A DNA stretch of 64,000 nucleotides from Panopea generosa (taxonomy: Eukaryota; Mollusca; Bivalvia; Adapedonta; Hiatellidae). The notes below the pieces were generated by a model. That model saw only the letters and a program-made list of their open reading frames with translations, did not search any database and was not told the origin of the DNA. A program made the position numbers and the translations under genes. Numbering within the stretch: position 1 is the stretch's first letter; each line of letters begins with the position of its first letter. Shown in pieces: positions 23,718 through 35,120 of this stretch. The DNA is taken from NCBI GenBank assembly GCA_029582155.1, contig CM055895.1, positions 17,908,787-17,972,786 on the forward strand. The letters are read 5' to 3'.

Positions 23718-23948
23718 AACAGAGGGTCCTCTTTGGCACCATCTCAAGATCACTCACCTCTCACCGCTAAAGGTCGTAGGTTCAAGCCCAGCTGGCTCCA
23801 AAAACTAAATGTAAGAAGCTTGTCAGATACTTGCGGAAGGTTGGTGGTTTCACTCAGATTAATTTTGAGGTCTTCCTCCACCAATAATCTGGATATGCCA
23901 CAATTGATATACTTGATAAAAATGGCATTAAATTGCATTCGTAAAAAT
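23718..23948 (+). repeat. SINE family B copy
   Basis: CACCATCTCAAGATCACTCA, B box AGGTTCAAGCCC, GAGGTCTTCCTCCACC and the end TTGCATTCGTAAAAATT. The front of the head is degraded next to the MITE. Confidence 0.78.
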
Positions 23949-24907
23949 TAGTAGAAAAATTGACTACATTCTAAATCATTCTCTACAATTCATACTTGTC
24001 CATTATAATGATGTCAGTTTATGTACATTGTAACACCGATGATGTCGATGCTCAAACGCATAGCTGGAGTGTTTAACTCTGGTGAAATTAAACTCTGAAA
24101 AGTGGTTTCTTTATTTATGATACCTAGGCAATTCTTCTTTATTAATGTAATAAAATCTCATAATCTCTGTGGAAATATTACTGCACAAAATGGGAAATAG
24201 TACAAGGTAAATTCTGCAGATGTTGCGATTTCAAAAACTTTTTTAGATAATTATGTTATAGATCTATATATTACAGAAGAGTGACTCATGCTGTAGCAAT
24301 AGAAGTTCTAGTATTTCTACTCCATTAAGCAGAAGAAACGCATAAATCTATGAGGCGGAAGTATTTTTTTGAACATTGCGCTTTCTATTGCGTCTGCTGG
24401 CACCAGGTGAATGGCTGGTTTCCAGCAGATTGACATTCTACTCACAAAACAGCTGACTTCAAGGAAAATACCTGCGAAAACGTGAATCACTGCAAGTTAA
24501 ATGAGGTTTAAGAGTTAACAGAAAAAAAAATTTTTGATTACAGAGTATTAAATTTAATTGCGTTATTTTGGGTGGTGTTACATTCTTTCATGATTTAAAT
24601 GTCTGAGCAAAGAATTCCCAACCTACATTCTGAAATGGTGAAGAATATAAAAAAAAAAATGTTTTTGTGTCTAAAAAGTGAACGTTCAAATTTAGTGACA
24701 TTGGCATTTTTATCTCATGCAAATGTGTTTTTAAATTTCCATGTAATGCTGTTTCAAGTCATGTCATGGTTTATATCGTATGCCATATTCATATTCATAC
24801 CATTTGTAGGTTATAATGATATGGAATGAAAATGAAAAAGGAAAATCAGCAACTGAAAGGTCAAACTTGAAAGGTCAAACTAACATTACTATTTTTTTTT
24901 TAAGTTT

Positions 24908-25105
24908 ATGTTCATTTATTTTAGCTTGATTGTGAAGAAAGATTAGAGCTATCGAGACCTCTTCCTGACTAGAACCAGTACTGAGTGTTGTTTTTTAGAG
25001 TCTTTGGGTCGAGCTGGAGATCAAACCAGCAACCTCTAACTTAAGTGGCCAGCACTTTTTAAGTGGCCAGCACTTTATCTACTCTACTAACACCGCGATC
25101 AAATA
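24908..25105 (-). repeat. SINE family D copy
   Basis: The reversed body TTATTTTAGCTTGATTGTGA, CTAGAACCAGTACTGAGTG and reversed head GATCAAACCAGCAACC, then CACTTTATCTACTCTACTAAC. A short stretch TTTTTAAGTGGCCAGCACT is duplicated within the head. Confidence 0.75.
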
Positions 25106-25518
25106 TATTTTTTTAAGACGTTGCTTGCATGAGTAGCAATCATTGAGTTTCTTAAGAATAGATACTTGATGATTTATTTAAATTGCTGCATCACTTTTCT
25201 TTCTCTTGTCATAAATTGCTCTTCTGACTAATTTTGGCACCTAATGTTACATTTGATACAGTAAAGGAATATCAGCATCTTGACAATGTATAGTGTCAAT
25301 AAATGTAATTCATCAGACCTAGATTCTTGTCAGGCGCATTTATTGTAATATTGCAATGTTACCTTCTTATCCCTACTGTATCATCTCAAATTGCTGTAGA
25401 TCTTGGTTACCGAAGTGCATGTCTTGTATATCAGTAATTAATTCTATTATGTTAGTATCATTAACAATAAAACTGTTCTTATGGATATAATGCAAACAGC
25501 CAAATTGCGCTTATTGTG

Positions 25519-25521
<3 letters not shown>

Positions 25522-25553
<32 letters not shown>
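25522..25553. repeat. Homopolymer run of 32 G
   Basis: An uninterrupted run of G on the + strand, preceded by GTGGGA. Such a run can fold as a G-quadruplex, and its true length is uncertain in any assembly. Confidence 0.9.
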
Positions 25554-25555
<2 letters not shown>

Positions 25556-25617
25556 AACAAGGCCAAAACCGGACCTTGGCCAATATAAATACTTTCTTTT
25601 TTATTAAATTAGTAGTA

Positions 25618-25794
25618 CAGTCAAACCTGTGTAGACAGTCACCTCTATTAAGCAGCCACTTGTCTTAAGCAACCACATTTACTTTTTCCCATTTCTATCC
25701 ATTCAGGGCAAATCAACCTGTATTAAGCAACAACCTGTCTTAAAAGGTCATTTTTGTTCTGTCACTTGAATGGCTGCTTAAGACAGGTTTGACT
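25618..25794 (-). mobile_element. TA-flanked MITE (family 1), reverse
   Basis: CAGTCAAACCTGTGTAGACA at the left and GACAGGTTTGACTAA at the right. The inside order is reversed relative to the other copies (CACCTCTATTAAGCAGCCAC comes first). Confidence 0.85.
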
Positions 25795-25956
25795 AATTGA
25801 TAATATGTTCATTAGAACATGTATAATGATTTCATCAGTTTAGTTATTTGGCCTGTAGACTGTCATATTGGTCAGCGGCCATTAACCGATATGAAAGTTC
25901 TTGGACCTGTATGAAATCAGTTAGCAAATAACATTATCTTTATATCTCAGATTCAG

Positions 25957-26190
25957 GGTTCCTACCTGGCCGAGTGATCTAAGACATCATCTCAAGATCA
26001 CTAACCTCTCACCATTTAGGTTGTAGGTTCATATCTCCTTCGGTTTAAATACTTTCTGTGAGAAATTTTGGATGTTGTTTCTACTCAGATTTATTCTGAG
26101 GTCTTCCAGCAATATTAAAACTGGATATGCCATATATAACCTGAAATGTGTTGAAAAGAACATTAAACCCCATTCCAAAAATATGTACTG
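25957..26190 (+). repeat. SINE family B copy
   Basis: ACCTGGCCGAGTGATCTAAG, TCATCTCAAGATCACTAACC, a weak B box TAGGTTCATATCTCC and the end GAACATTAAACCCCATTCC. Confidence 0.82.
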
Positions 26191-26403
26191 AGTATATCAG
26201 ATACTCCGATTTGCGATTTCTGGTGGAAACATAACTTGAGATATTCCTTGGCTTTTCTTATCTTTTATTGTTCAATAACATTGTTGACTAATCAAAGTTA
26301 TATAATATTTATATTATATCACATTTTTTAGTGTGATTGTTGAATTTATTGTTTTACTATAGTTCACTTATCTCAAAGTGTTGTATTTCTTCTTTTTTCT
26401 TAG

Positions 26404-26456
26404 CTATTATGGGCACTGAAGATGTGCAAGTCATTGAGGATATGCAGGTCACATAA
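26404..26456 (+). CDS. Possible alternative terminal exon (weak)
   Basis: A strong polypyrimidine tract and CTTAG end at 26403. Joined in phase to the leftover G of the upstream exon, the sequence reads AIMGTEDVQVIEDMQVT and then TAA at 26454-26456. If used it would end the protein before the large disordered exons, leaving a short PDZ isoform. No AATAAA follows in the next 500 bp, and the sequence matches no domain I recognise, so this could be chance. Confidence 0.25.
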
Positions 26457-26984
26457 TTGTATCAGTGTCAGTAATATTTGGTTACACATTTGAATATATT
26501 ACAGTTATTGAAGCATTTCTTGTCTCATAATGTTGCACAATTCAAACTGTATACATCCTTCGTTATCTCTAAAGACAATAGCTTATTTCTTCATGTGTTC
26601 CTCTTTTTCTTTCTTTGTCTCATAAACTGAAAACAATGACGATACTGCAGCTAACTGGTGAACTTTGTATTTATACAATACATTGCCACCCTGTATCATT
26701 GTATGCTCACGAGAACCAGGTTCCTTGTAATATTGCTGGATACCATAGAAACAGTTACATTACGTGGTGTTGAGTACACATATATCACATATGTTTTACA
26801 TGCATTTGTTATCGTGTCATCTCTACACTTTCGAAATGTGCAGCTTCAAATTCTAAACAATTTCCTCAAATGCAAAATAATTATGACAGACAACTTTCAA
26901 AGAGATCTGACAATCAGCTTGTGGACTGTATGTAATCATGTATATCCTGAAGTTCATCCCCAACCTGTTCTTGTGATACAGTAA

Positions 26985-28935
26985 AATTATACGGTTGTGT
27001 GATATATCATTGTGTGATATATGGTTGTGTGATATAAGATTGGGTGATATAAGGTTGTGTGATATAAGATTGTGTGATATAAGATTGTGTGATATAAGGT
27101 TGTGTCATATATCGTTGTGTGATATAAGATTGTGATATAAGGTTGTGTGATATAAGGTTGTGTCATATATGGTTGTGTCATATAAGGTTGTGTTGTGTGT
27201 TATAGGTTGTGTTGTGTCATATAAGGTTGTGTTGTGTCATATAGGTTGTGTGATATACGGTTAGGTTGTGTTGTGTGATATAGGCTGTGTTGTGTGATAT
27301 ATGGTTGTGTTGTGTGATATAAGGTTGTGTTGTGTGATATAAGGTTGTGTTGTGTGATATAGGTTGTGTTGTGTGATATATGGTTGTGTTGTGTGATATA
27401 TGGTTAGGTTGTGTGATATATATGGTTAGGTTGTGTAATATAAGGTTTTGTTGTGTGATATATATATGGTTGTGTGATATAAAATTGTGTGATATAAGGT
27501 TGTGTCATATAAGGTTTTGTTGTGTTTATAGGTTGTGTTGTGTCATATAAGGTTGTTTTGTGTGTTATAGGTTGTGTTGTGTCATATAAGGTTGTGTTTT
27601 GTGATATAGGTTGTGTTGTGTGATATACGGTTAGGTTGTGTTATATAAGGTTGTGTAATATGAGGTTTTGTTGTGTGATATAAGGTTGTGTTGTGTGATA
27701 TAAGGTTGTGTTGTGTGATATAGGTTGTGTTGTGTGATATACGGTTGTGTTGTGTGATATATGGTTAGGTTGTGTGATATATATGGTTAGGTTGTGTGAT
27801 ATAAGGTTGTGTAATATAAGGTTTTGTTGTGTTTATAGGTTGTGTTGTGTCATATAAGGTTATGTTGTGTGATATAGGTTGTGTTGTGTGATATACGGTT
27901 AGGTTGTGTCATATTAGGTTGTGTAATATAAGGTTTTGTTGTGTGATATAAGGTTGTGTTGTGTGATATAGGTTATGTTATGTGATATAAGGTGTTGTGT
28001 GATATAAGGTGTTGTGTGATATAGGTTGTGTTGTGTGATATATGGTTAGGTTGTGTGATATAAGGTTGTGTAATATAAGGTTTTGTTGTGTGATATAAGA
28101 TTGTTTGTTATAAGGTTGTGTTGTGTGATATAAGGATGTATTGTGTGATATACAATAGTGTTGTGTGATATAGGTTTTGTGATATAAGATTGTGTTGTGT
28201 GATATAAGGTTGTGATTCATGATATAAGGTTGTGTTGTGTGATATAAGGTTGTGTAATATAAGGTTGTGTTGTGTGATATAAAGTTGTGTAATATAAGGT
28301 TGTGTTATGTGATATATAATCTAAAGTTGTGTGATATGTGGTTATGTGATGTATGATACAAAGTTGTGTGATATATGGTTGTGCTACGTATGATACAAGG
28401 CTATGTGCTATGTGGTTGTGTGATATATGATACAAGGTTGTGTGATATATGGTTGTGTGATGTATGATATAAGGTTGTGTGATGTATGATACAAGGTTTT
28501 GTGATATGTGTTGGTGTGATGTATGATACAAGGTTGTGTGATATATATGGTTGTTTGATGTATGGTACAAGGTTTTGTGATATGTGGTGGTGTGATGTAT
28601 GATACAAGGTTGTGTGATATATGGTTGTATGATGAATGGTACAAGGTTTTGTGATATGTGGTTGTACGATGTATGATACAAGGTTGTGTGATATATGGTT
28701 GTGTGATGTATGATACAAGGTTTTGTGATATATGGTACAAGGTTTTGTGATATGTGGTTGTGTGATGTATGATACAAGGTTGTGTGATATACGGTTGTGT
28801 GATGTATGATACAAGGTTTTGTGATATATGGTACAAGGTTTTGTGATATGTGGTTGTGTGATGTATGATACAAGGTTGTGTGATATACGGTTGTGTCATG
28901 TATGATACAAGGTTGTGTGATATTTGGTTGTGTGG
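26985..28935. repeat. GT-rich minisatellite, about 1.95 kb, 15-bp unit with higher-order variants
   Basis: The basic unit is near GGTTGTGTGATATAA (15 bp). From 27.19 to 28.25 kb an added GTTGTGT lengthens many units (GGTTGTGTTGTGTGATATAA). From about 28.38 kb onward a longer pattern, ACAAGGTTGTGTGATATATG then GTTGTGTGATGTATGAT, takes over. Many minus-strand ORFs (YHTTLYHTSHN-type) are shadows of this array. Confidence 0.96.
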
Positions 28936-29892
28936 ATGAATGAAGTAGATGAACGTTATTTGTTTACTATTTCATTCAGAATTCTTTGCACATTTCATAA
29001 GTTCCAAATATTTACAATATCTTCACATCCCAGGTGCTAGCTGCATGCACTTGGAGTGCACACTTTGGCAAAATTCCTGGGTGTGTTTTTTATATAATTC
29101 TCTATGAAATACCAGAAACTTTATTCATATTGAAGTTATTTTTCTTATCGACTTAATAACTAACCTGCACTTCTTTCCTCATAGAATTACCTGAAAGATT
29201 ACAAGTTGACTTTTATGTTTTGATATGTGTGTTTTTGTGCAAAGTTGTTGGAACTAATTTATGCTTACTCTCACTGGGATGTTAATGGTAATTAGTGTTA
29301 TTAATTGATTATACGTAGAAGCACGATATAGACAGTGTATGCTGCCCAGAGTTTATGTGTGTGATTGTGCTGGCGTGTGCCTGTGAATTAAGATGGATCT
29401 GTTTTTGTTTTGGATTTGACATAACATTGATATAAGTGATCTATAGTTTTAAATGATGCTTTTTCATTCTGATGTTTTTGAAGGTAATAGTTATAAATTG
29501 TATTAATTAATAAAAATGTATTCAAAGTTAATTGCATATTTTTTGTATACAATGTAATTTAGATATTAGAATATTTCTGCAGTGTCTTGTCTGTATACAT
29601 TTAATGTAGAACATTCATTAATCAATTTAGGATATTTATCATTTTAATTAGCTGCAGGGAATGCATGTCAGTTAATTAATTAGCTGATCTTTGAACTTCT
29701 ACGGATGGTTTTATTTTAGTAAAGAGAAATTCATATTAATTTAGATTTATTTTCATTTTTTATTTAGCACCTGATTTTCAATTAATAACAATAAATAGTG
29801 CTTTATTTGTTTCAGGCTAATTTGAAGCTCATTAATTATGACATTATCTGGTATAATTAATGACAGACTAATGAACATATATCTTATTTCAG

Positions 29893-30015
29893 GGGAGACC
29901 GGCACCAGGCAGTATAAACCCGTGTCTTTCAGCCAGAACATAACTTCACCGTCCACATTACCACGATTCTCATCTCAAACATCGCCAATGACTATGACGG
30001 TGAATAACAAGAAAG
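29893..30015 (+). CDS. Exon: Ser/Thr/Pro-rich cassette
   Basis: The acceptor CTTATTTCAG ends at 29892 and the donor GTAACC starts at 30016. The 123-nt exon has phase 1 at both ends. With one base from the previous exon it encodes GETGTRQYKPVSFSQN, then ITSPSTLPRFSSQTSP and MTMTVNNKK. STLPRF is the first of several TLP motifs in the protein. Read-through meets a stop at 30042-30044. No known domain is visible. Confidence 0.88.
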
Positions 30016-30221
30016 GTAACCTTGACAACAATGTTGAGCGGTAGTGGGGGAGGGGGAGGGGGTGGTTACAGAAAGTGAGGAGGGAGATAAGGATGAAAAA
30101 TTGGAGGGATTAAGTTGAGTGTTTACGTGTAGGATGGGGAAGGAGTGGTCGAAAGGTTTAAGAATGATTTCGGTATGGGAAAGTAAACAAGAATATGCTT
30201 AAGCATAAATGTAAGAACACC

Positions 30222-30425
30222 TTTTTTGTGTAGAGCTCAGAACATATATTTTGTGTAGTGCTCAGAACATATGTTTTGTGTAGTGCTCAGAACATGTTTT
30301 GTGTAGTGCTCAGAACATATATTATATGTAATGCTCAGAACATATATTTTGTGTAGTGCTCAGAACATATATTTTGTGTAGTGCTCAGAACATATATTTT
30401 GTGTGATGGTCACTACACAATAGTT
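30222..30425. repeat. Minisatellite, 25-bp unit, about 8 copies
   Basis: The unit is GTGTAGTGCTCAGAACATAT plus ATTTT. Degenerate copies continue to about 30480. Confidence 0.92.
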
Positions 30426-31544
30426 TGTGTGTATTGATCGAAACATATTTTATGTGTGTTGACCAGAACACATATATTGTTTGGTGGAAGCAGGTAGGTG
30501 GGATTTGGAAAGCAGTAGGGAGTGTTGACTTTGAGTGGTTGCTATATATCATATCCATCCTCTTTATGAATGGAAGCATTGACACGGAAACCATCCTGAG
30601 ACAGGTACCTGTGTAAACACATGTAGGTAAGTAAGGTATGACAGTGATTTGACATGAACAACAGCTACAATCAGATGTTTATCATCAGTATACTTATATT
30701 TATAAATCAACCCACGGGGAGCAAAAAGGTGCTAAGTGTATATAATATAAGCAGGCATTTGACACATTTATGCATTAACAGTTTACAATATCTTCGTATT
30801 CTGCAGTTATTCTCATTTTGTATGTTATATGCATGTAGTGTGTAAGGGGCCATTTTGTTTGGGAACAAAAATGTCATAATATGCAAATATTACAGAATTG
30901 TCTTTTTATAAAGGTGTAAAGAGGACTCTTAGCATCTTTGGGATTGACTAGAATAGTTTAATATGATTCTTTAACATACTCATTGGGTTGACTTTGATCT
31001 GGAGAACCATTATTTATGTTCTTTTTCATTTATGACAACATATTCAAATAAAATAGATGAATTATATTGAGATCAGTTTTGATTGGATGAGTGAAATTTG
31101 AGAAATAATGTTAACTACCCTGGTCCCATTCCCATCAAATAATTTCCAGTAATTTGCTTAGTATAGTTTAAGAGATTTAGGGTTAGCAATGGGGAATCAT
31201 GCTTATTCATTTGTTAGGAATGATCAACAAGACCAGTTTATTTTCGATGTGTTGGTATAATTACCGTATCTACTATATTAAGCACCCTCTCCCCAAGGAT
31301 GGCGCATTTATTAGGAAATGAGAACGGTAAAGTGCTGGTGCCCCCCTTATCATCCGACTGACTTAAGGTAGCAAGCTTACTATCAGCAAGGTCCTCAAGT
31401 TGTCTTTTATTGCTTGGGACTTCGAACATTTTATAATGCATGGAGTTTCACCGCATTATACAACTTCAACTTAAGAGCAGTATTGTACAGTTCTCATTGC
31501 CCAAGTTTTTACTCCAAAATGTTTTAATTCTAAAGGGTGCTTAT

Positions 31545-31676
31545 CCCTTTACTTCATATATACACCTTGTGAATTATAGGGTGAATTATGTTTATATTAA
31601 CTGACAGAGTGGAAAACAGTGCAGGAAGTGCACTGTTTTCAAAGGCCTTCTGTGAACACGTATCTATGGAATATAG
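31545..31676 (+). mobile_element. MITE family 2, internally deleted
   Basis: CCCTTTACTTCATATATACA, GGGTGAATTATGTTTATATT, CAGTGCAGGAAGTGCACTG and AAGGCCTTCTGTGAACACG match the 20.8-kb copy, but the loop and one arm of the hairpin are gone and the right terminal repeat is lost. Confidence 0.7.
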
Positions 31677-31914
31677 TGAACACAGTATCGGTATTGATAT
31701 TTTGCCACTGTAACTACAAATAAATGTTGCAGTGATTTACATAAAACTTGTATTTACCATTGCTAATGTTGCAGTAATTGTTAAATATTGCTTCCATATA
31801 ATATATGTTTACAAGTTCAATATTGTTGCTTTGTAGATTACAATTCCTGTTATTGCTTTTGTTGTTGTTGAACTCCAATAGATAGAACAATGTTGTTGTG
31901 AAATATAGGTGTTT

Positions 31915-32215
31915 ATAACTCCATTTACAGATGGCATCTGAATCTTTATAGATGGTATCTGGATATTTATTTTTGGCATCTGAATCTTTATAGATGTCAT
32001 CTGAATTTTTATTTATAGACGACATCTGAGCATTTAAGATGTCCTCTTAATCTTTATAGATGACATCTGAACATTTATAGATGTCCTCTGAATCTTTATA
32101 GATGACATCTGAACATTTATAGATGTACTCTGAATCTTTATAGATGACATCTGATTTTTTATAGAACTATGACATATGAATCTTTTGAGATGACATACAA
32201 ACATTTATTGATGTG
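31915..32215. repeat. Tandem repeat, about 21-bp half-unit
   Basis: Alternating GAATCTTTATAGATGACATCT and GAACATTTATAGATGTCCTCT for about 300 bp, more diverged at both edges. Confidence 0.88.
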
Positions 32216-32397
32216 TCGGGTGACTGTAAAAGAAAATCTTGTAATGTAAAACAATAAACTAAGAAAAGAACTGTAAAGACATGAAAAAATAAATAATCAT
32301 AAAACTACAGCTGCTGCTTTGTTTACAAAGAGACATGATTTTTATTTTGTGACAATCATTATTACTAAAGGTTTTGGGAAGTGTATGTTTCCCATTC

Positions 32398-32585
32398 AAG
32401 CACTTGAGCTTGGCAGAAATGTTATTGATAGAGTGTTGATTGCTGGTTGCGGGTTCGCTCCCCAGCTAGACCCAACGCCTATCATAAAACAACACTCAGT
32501 ACTGGTTCTACCAAGGAAGAGGTATTGAGAGCGGTTCATATAAGCTTTGAGTTTTTTAGCAATCAAGCTTAAATAAATAAGTATA
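32398..32585 (+). repeat. SINE family D copy
   Basis: A head with TTGATAGAGTGTTGATTGC and GCGGGTTCGCTCCC, body CAGTACTGGTTCTACCAAGG and tail AATCAAGCTTAAATAAATAA. Confidence 0.75.
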
Positions 32586-32759
32586 ATCTAAACTAATCAC
32601 TAAAGCTACCGTGATTGTGGTAAGCCAAAAAAAAATCAAAACTTTTATATTTTTAGCGATATGAATGTATAAACAATTTTGTTAATGGTATACATTAAAG
32701 TGCAGTTAAGTTTGCCATCTGTAAATGTAGCAAAACTTGTAATGGTTCTTTTCTCGCAG

Positions 32760-32891
32760 TTCAGTCGCGTACTGCGCCGGCAAGTCCGGTGGTAACGAGA
32801 CAGTACAGGACAGCCCCAACAAGTCCAGTCATGTTTCAGTCAGTTCTGAAAATACCACCACTGTCTCCTCGGACAACACATAGAACTCTGG
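32760..32891 (+). CDS. Exon: Arg/Thr/Pro-rich cassette with repeated TAPxSPV
   Basis: The acceptor CTCGCAG ends at 32759 and the donor GTAAAG starts at 32892. The 132-nt exon has phase 1 at both ends. It encodes VQSRTAPASPVVTRQY, RTAPTSPVMFQSVLKI and PPLSPRTTHRTL. The pair RTAPASPVV and RTAPTSPVM is a small internal duplication. Several SP and TP sites suggest proline-directed phosphorylation (inference). Confidence 0.9.
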
Positions 32892-33951
32892 GTAAAGATT
32901 ATTAAATTTGTTATGCTGGAAACCAGTGCATGCAAATAAATACATATATGTTAATATGAGTTTATGCTATAAGCAGAATTTTTATTGTGTTGCTTGTTCA
33001 TGCTATATCTATAGATGTGTTGAGAATAGCTTTTACGATTGTCTGTTTATCATAGTTTAGAATTTGGCTTCAATCTGCTCTTTCTGATTTGTTATAACCT
33101 TCATTGATGAAACTTAGTACAGAAGTAAATAATTTCTTACCAGTAATGAGGTCAGCTGTATGACAGTGTGGTCTTGATGTGGATAGAAACCATGGCAACC
33201 ACACAATATCTACCAGTGGGGGTCTGCAACCACCATGATAATGGTAGAAACCATGGCAATCATACAATATCTACTAGTGAGGGTCTGCAACCACCATCAT
33301 AATTGCGTCAATATATATATCACTATACCCAGGTTAAATTGTTGGCAGGCAAAGGTCTTACCGCATTTATTTCTAATTGTGGTTAAAATTGACTACTTCC
33401 CCATAAATAAAATTATGTTTTACTTGCAATTTAGACAAAATCACATGAGTTCAGTGAGCCAGTGCTTTAAATTTGCTTTCTATAAACTTATATGATACAT
33501 TTCATCTGCTGCATGATCAATACTCAGAACTATTCTTAAATAAATAGCATTTATTACGAGAAAATGTCAGTTGAAAAAGTTATAATATGTGCATGCTCAT
33601 TTGATTATCAGAGAAAGTAAAGATAAAATGTTGTCGATTAGATAATAAATAGATTATGTGTAGAGGCCTTACAACACAATTTGCTTGCTGATCCACATTA
33701 TCAAACTTTGTATGCTTCACACATTCTTTTGTTTTAGATTTAGTTAATGCTTCTGTTTTCTTTATTTATAATCAGTTTAAATTCCAGCTTTGCAAATCTG
33801 ATAATGTATCAAACAAAATCTGCTCCAACCTAAAAACCACAGTTTCAGAAGTATTTTAATGATTTTGTCTATCTAATGGAATTTATCAAATCTTGGGAAA
33901 ACCAACGAAAAAGATTGTGGCTGATTTTCTAATTAACTGCTGTTTGCGTAG
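32892..33951. other. 1.06-kb intron
   Basis: It contains a 61-bp direct duplication at 33182-33303 and otherwise AT-rich DNA with no gene signal. Confidence 0.8.
33182..33303. repeat. Direct duplication, 61 bp x 2
   Basis: TAGAAACCATGGCAAYCAYA followed by CAATATCTACYAGTGRGGGT and CTGCAACCACCATSATAAT occurs twice in tandem. Confidence 0.9.
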
Positions 33952-34323
33952 TTTCTAGATTGGCGGGAAAAAATTCCATCTCGAAAATATCATCAGAGAG
34001 TATACCAAGTTACTGGTCATCAACACCCCCCTCATCATGCCCCTCAACTCCACCAATGAGGCCCCGTCTACCCAAGCACTTCAAACCCACACCCTTCTTA
34101 CCACAAGAAACACCACCCGATTTACCAACAGGACGACGACCCCTGTTTACACTGCCCGGTAGACGCCCTAGGGACTTTTCCCCTAGCACAGGAAGTGAAG
34201 ATGGCGGCCCTGTGTATACGTTACCATTCAGAAAGTCCAGAGCATTGCAGCCTCTTAAAAAATCCAAAGGACTGCAGTTGTTTAAAAGGCAGCAAAATAA
34301 GCTGACAGAACAAGGGATTCCAG
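33952..34323 (+). CDS. Exon: Pro-rich then basic cassette with LFKR motif
   Basis: The frame requires the acceptor TTTGCGTAG ending at 33951. A second AG at 33957-33958 would put the exon out of frame, with an early stop. The donor GTACTT starts at 34324. The 372-nt exon has phase 1 at both ends and encodes a Pro/Ser-rich start (YWSSTPPSSCPSTPP), the motifs PLFTLP (34140-34157) and PVYTLPF (34209-34229), then a Lys-rich end (RALQPLKKSK) with GLQLFKRQQNKL at 34269-34304. The last motif resembles the G-x-x-L-F-x-R-R repeats of synaptopodins (from memory, moderate). The TTG at 33960 is not a start; it is internal. Confidence 0.88.
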
Positions 34324-35120
34324 GTACTTGGTGTGAGCATGGAGTGAGTTACGTCTGCCGCCATGTCATCTGTGGTCCACTTTTAACTTTCAGTTGTTCT
34401 AAAATGACTAAGATCTTTCATCTTATAACAGCATAGTACTTTTCATGAAATGCAGTTTGTGTGACTCTCCAAGAATTAAAGAGGAACAGATGCAGATTGA
34501 ATATTTCCTATAAACCACCTCAATTTTGCGTTTTTCTGTTTTGTTATTTTCCATGTTACGAAGTGCATTTTGATAATACAGGTGTGATGTTTCATTTTTT
34601 TATGTCACTTCAATAGGTTCATTAGTGTGTTTAGAGTTATCACTGTGTTTCCCATAACACTGATATAAACAATGGCATCTTTAATTCATGGCTGTTGTTG
34701 TGTTATTGTTTTACTTTCTGGGTATGCCTACTTAAAATTCACCTTCAGTGTTTTGTGGAATATGTTCCATGAAATTATTCTTTCCTAACTCTGTCAAATC
34801 TTCATTCACCCTGCTACGACCATTAACAATTCCGTCATCTTTATCATCATTGTCTAGGTATTGTAAATTTTGATGTTTCAGATTTGCAGTTGGAACTTGG
34901 CATGTTAATTGTTGTAACAGCATGAAAAAAAAATCCAGATTTGATTTCAGTTCTTCTTTCTTTCATTTTATTATTTGCTTTTTGGTTTTAACCCCATGTT
35001 ACTGGATGTGGCTGCTCCTTGACCATTGTAGTTGCTGTATGGAATAAATCCGATAATTTATGTTCAAATTTTTAGTGATACCCTTTATTCTATGCAAATA
35101 TTTCCTGTTTCTATTAATAG
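34324..35120. other. 0.8-kb intron
   Basis: AT-rich DNA between the donor at 34324 and the acceptor CTATTAATAG ending at 35120. I see no repeats or other features. Confidence 0.8.

Larger units (their letters stand above)
19746..29892. other. 10-kb intron with minisatellites and SINEs
   Basis: It lies between the donor at 19746 (or 19704) and the acceptor at 29891-29892. Contents: MITE family 1 copies (20.45, 23.54, 25.62 kb), a MITE family 2 copy (20.83 kb), a 42-bp minisatellite (21.5-22.0 kb), SINE A (22.4 kb), SINE B (23.7 and 26.0 kb), SINE D (24.9 kb), a G32 run (25.52 kb) and a 1.9-kb GT-rich minisatellite (27.0-28.9 kb). One possible alternative terminal exon is at 26404-26456. Other ORFs (for example 24.60-24.83 and 26.66-26.98 kb) lack splice support. 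Confidence 0.75.
30016..32759. other. 2.7-kb intron
   Basis: Donor at 30016, acceptor TTTTCTCGCAG ending at 32759. It holds G-rich DNA at 30045-30140, a 25-bp minisatellite, a degraded MITE family 2 copy, a 21-bp ACATCT repeat and a SINE D copy. No further exon seen. Confidence 0.8.

Noticed and set aside
27978..28899. Long minus-strand ORFs rich in His, Tyr, Thr
   Set aside because: Shadows of the GT-rich minisatellite; overlapping frames read the same repeat.
31261..31545. Possible separate MITE beginning ACCGTATCTACTATATTAAG with AAGGGTGCTTA at its end
   Set aside because: The ends are only weakly complementary and the right side is overrun by another MITE; not enough to call.
33957..34060. 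Alternative acceptor after 33958 for the sixth exon
   Set aside because: It would put the exon out of frame with a TGA stop within about 100 bases; the acceptor ending at 33951 keeps the whole exon open.
34010..34267. 85-codon minus-strand ORF
   Set aside because: Antisense shadow of the Pro-rich exon at 33952-34323.
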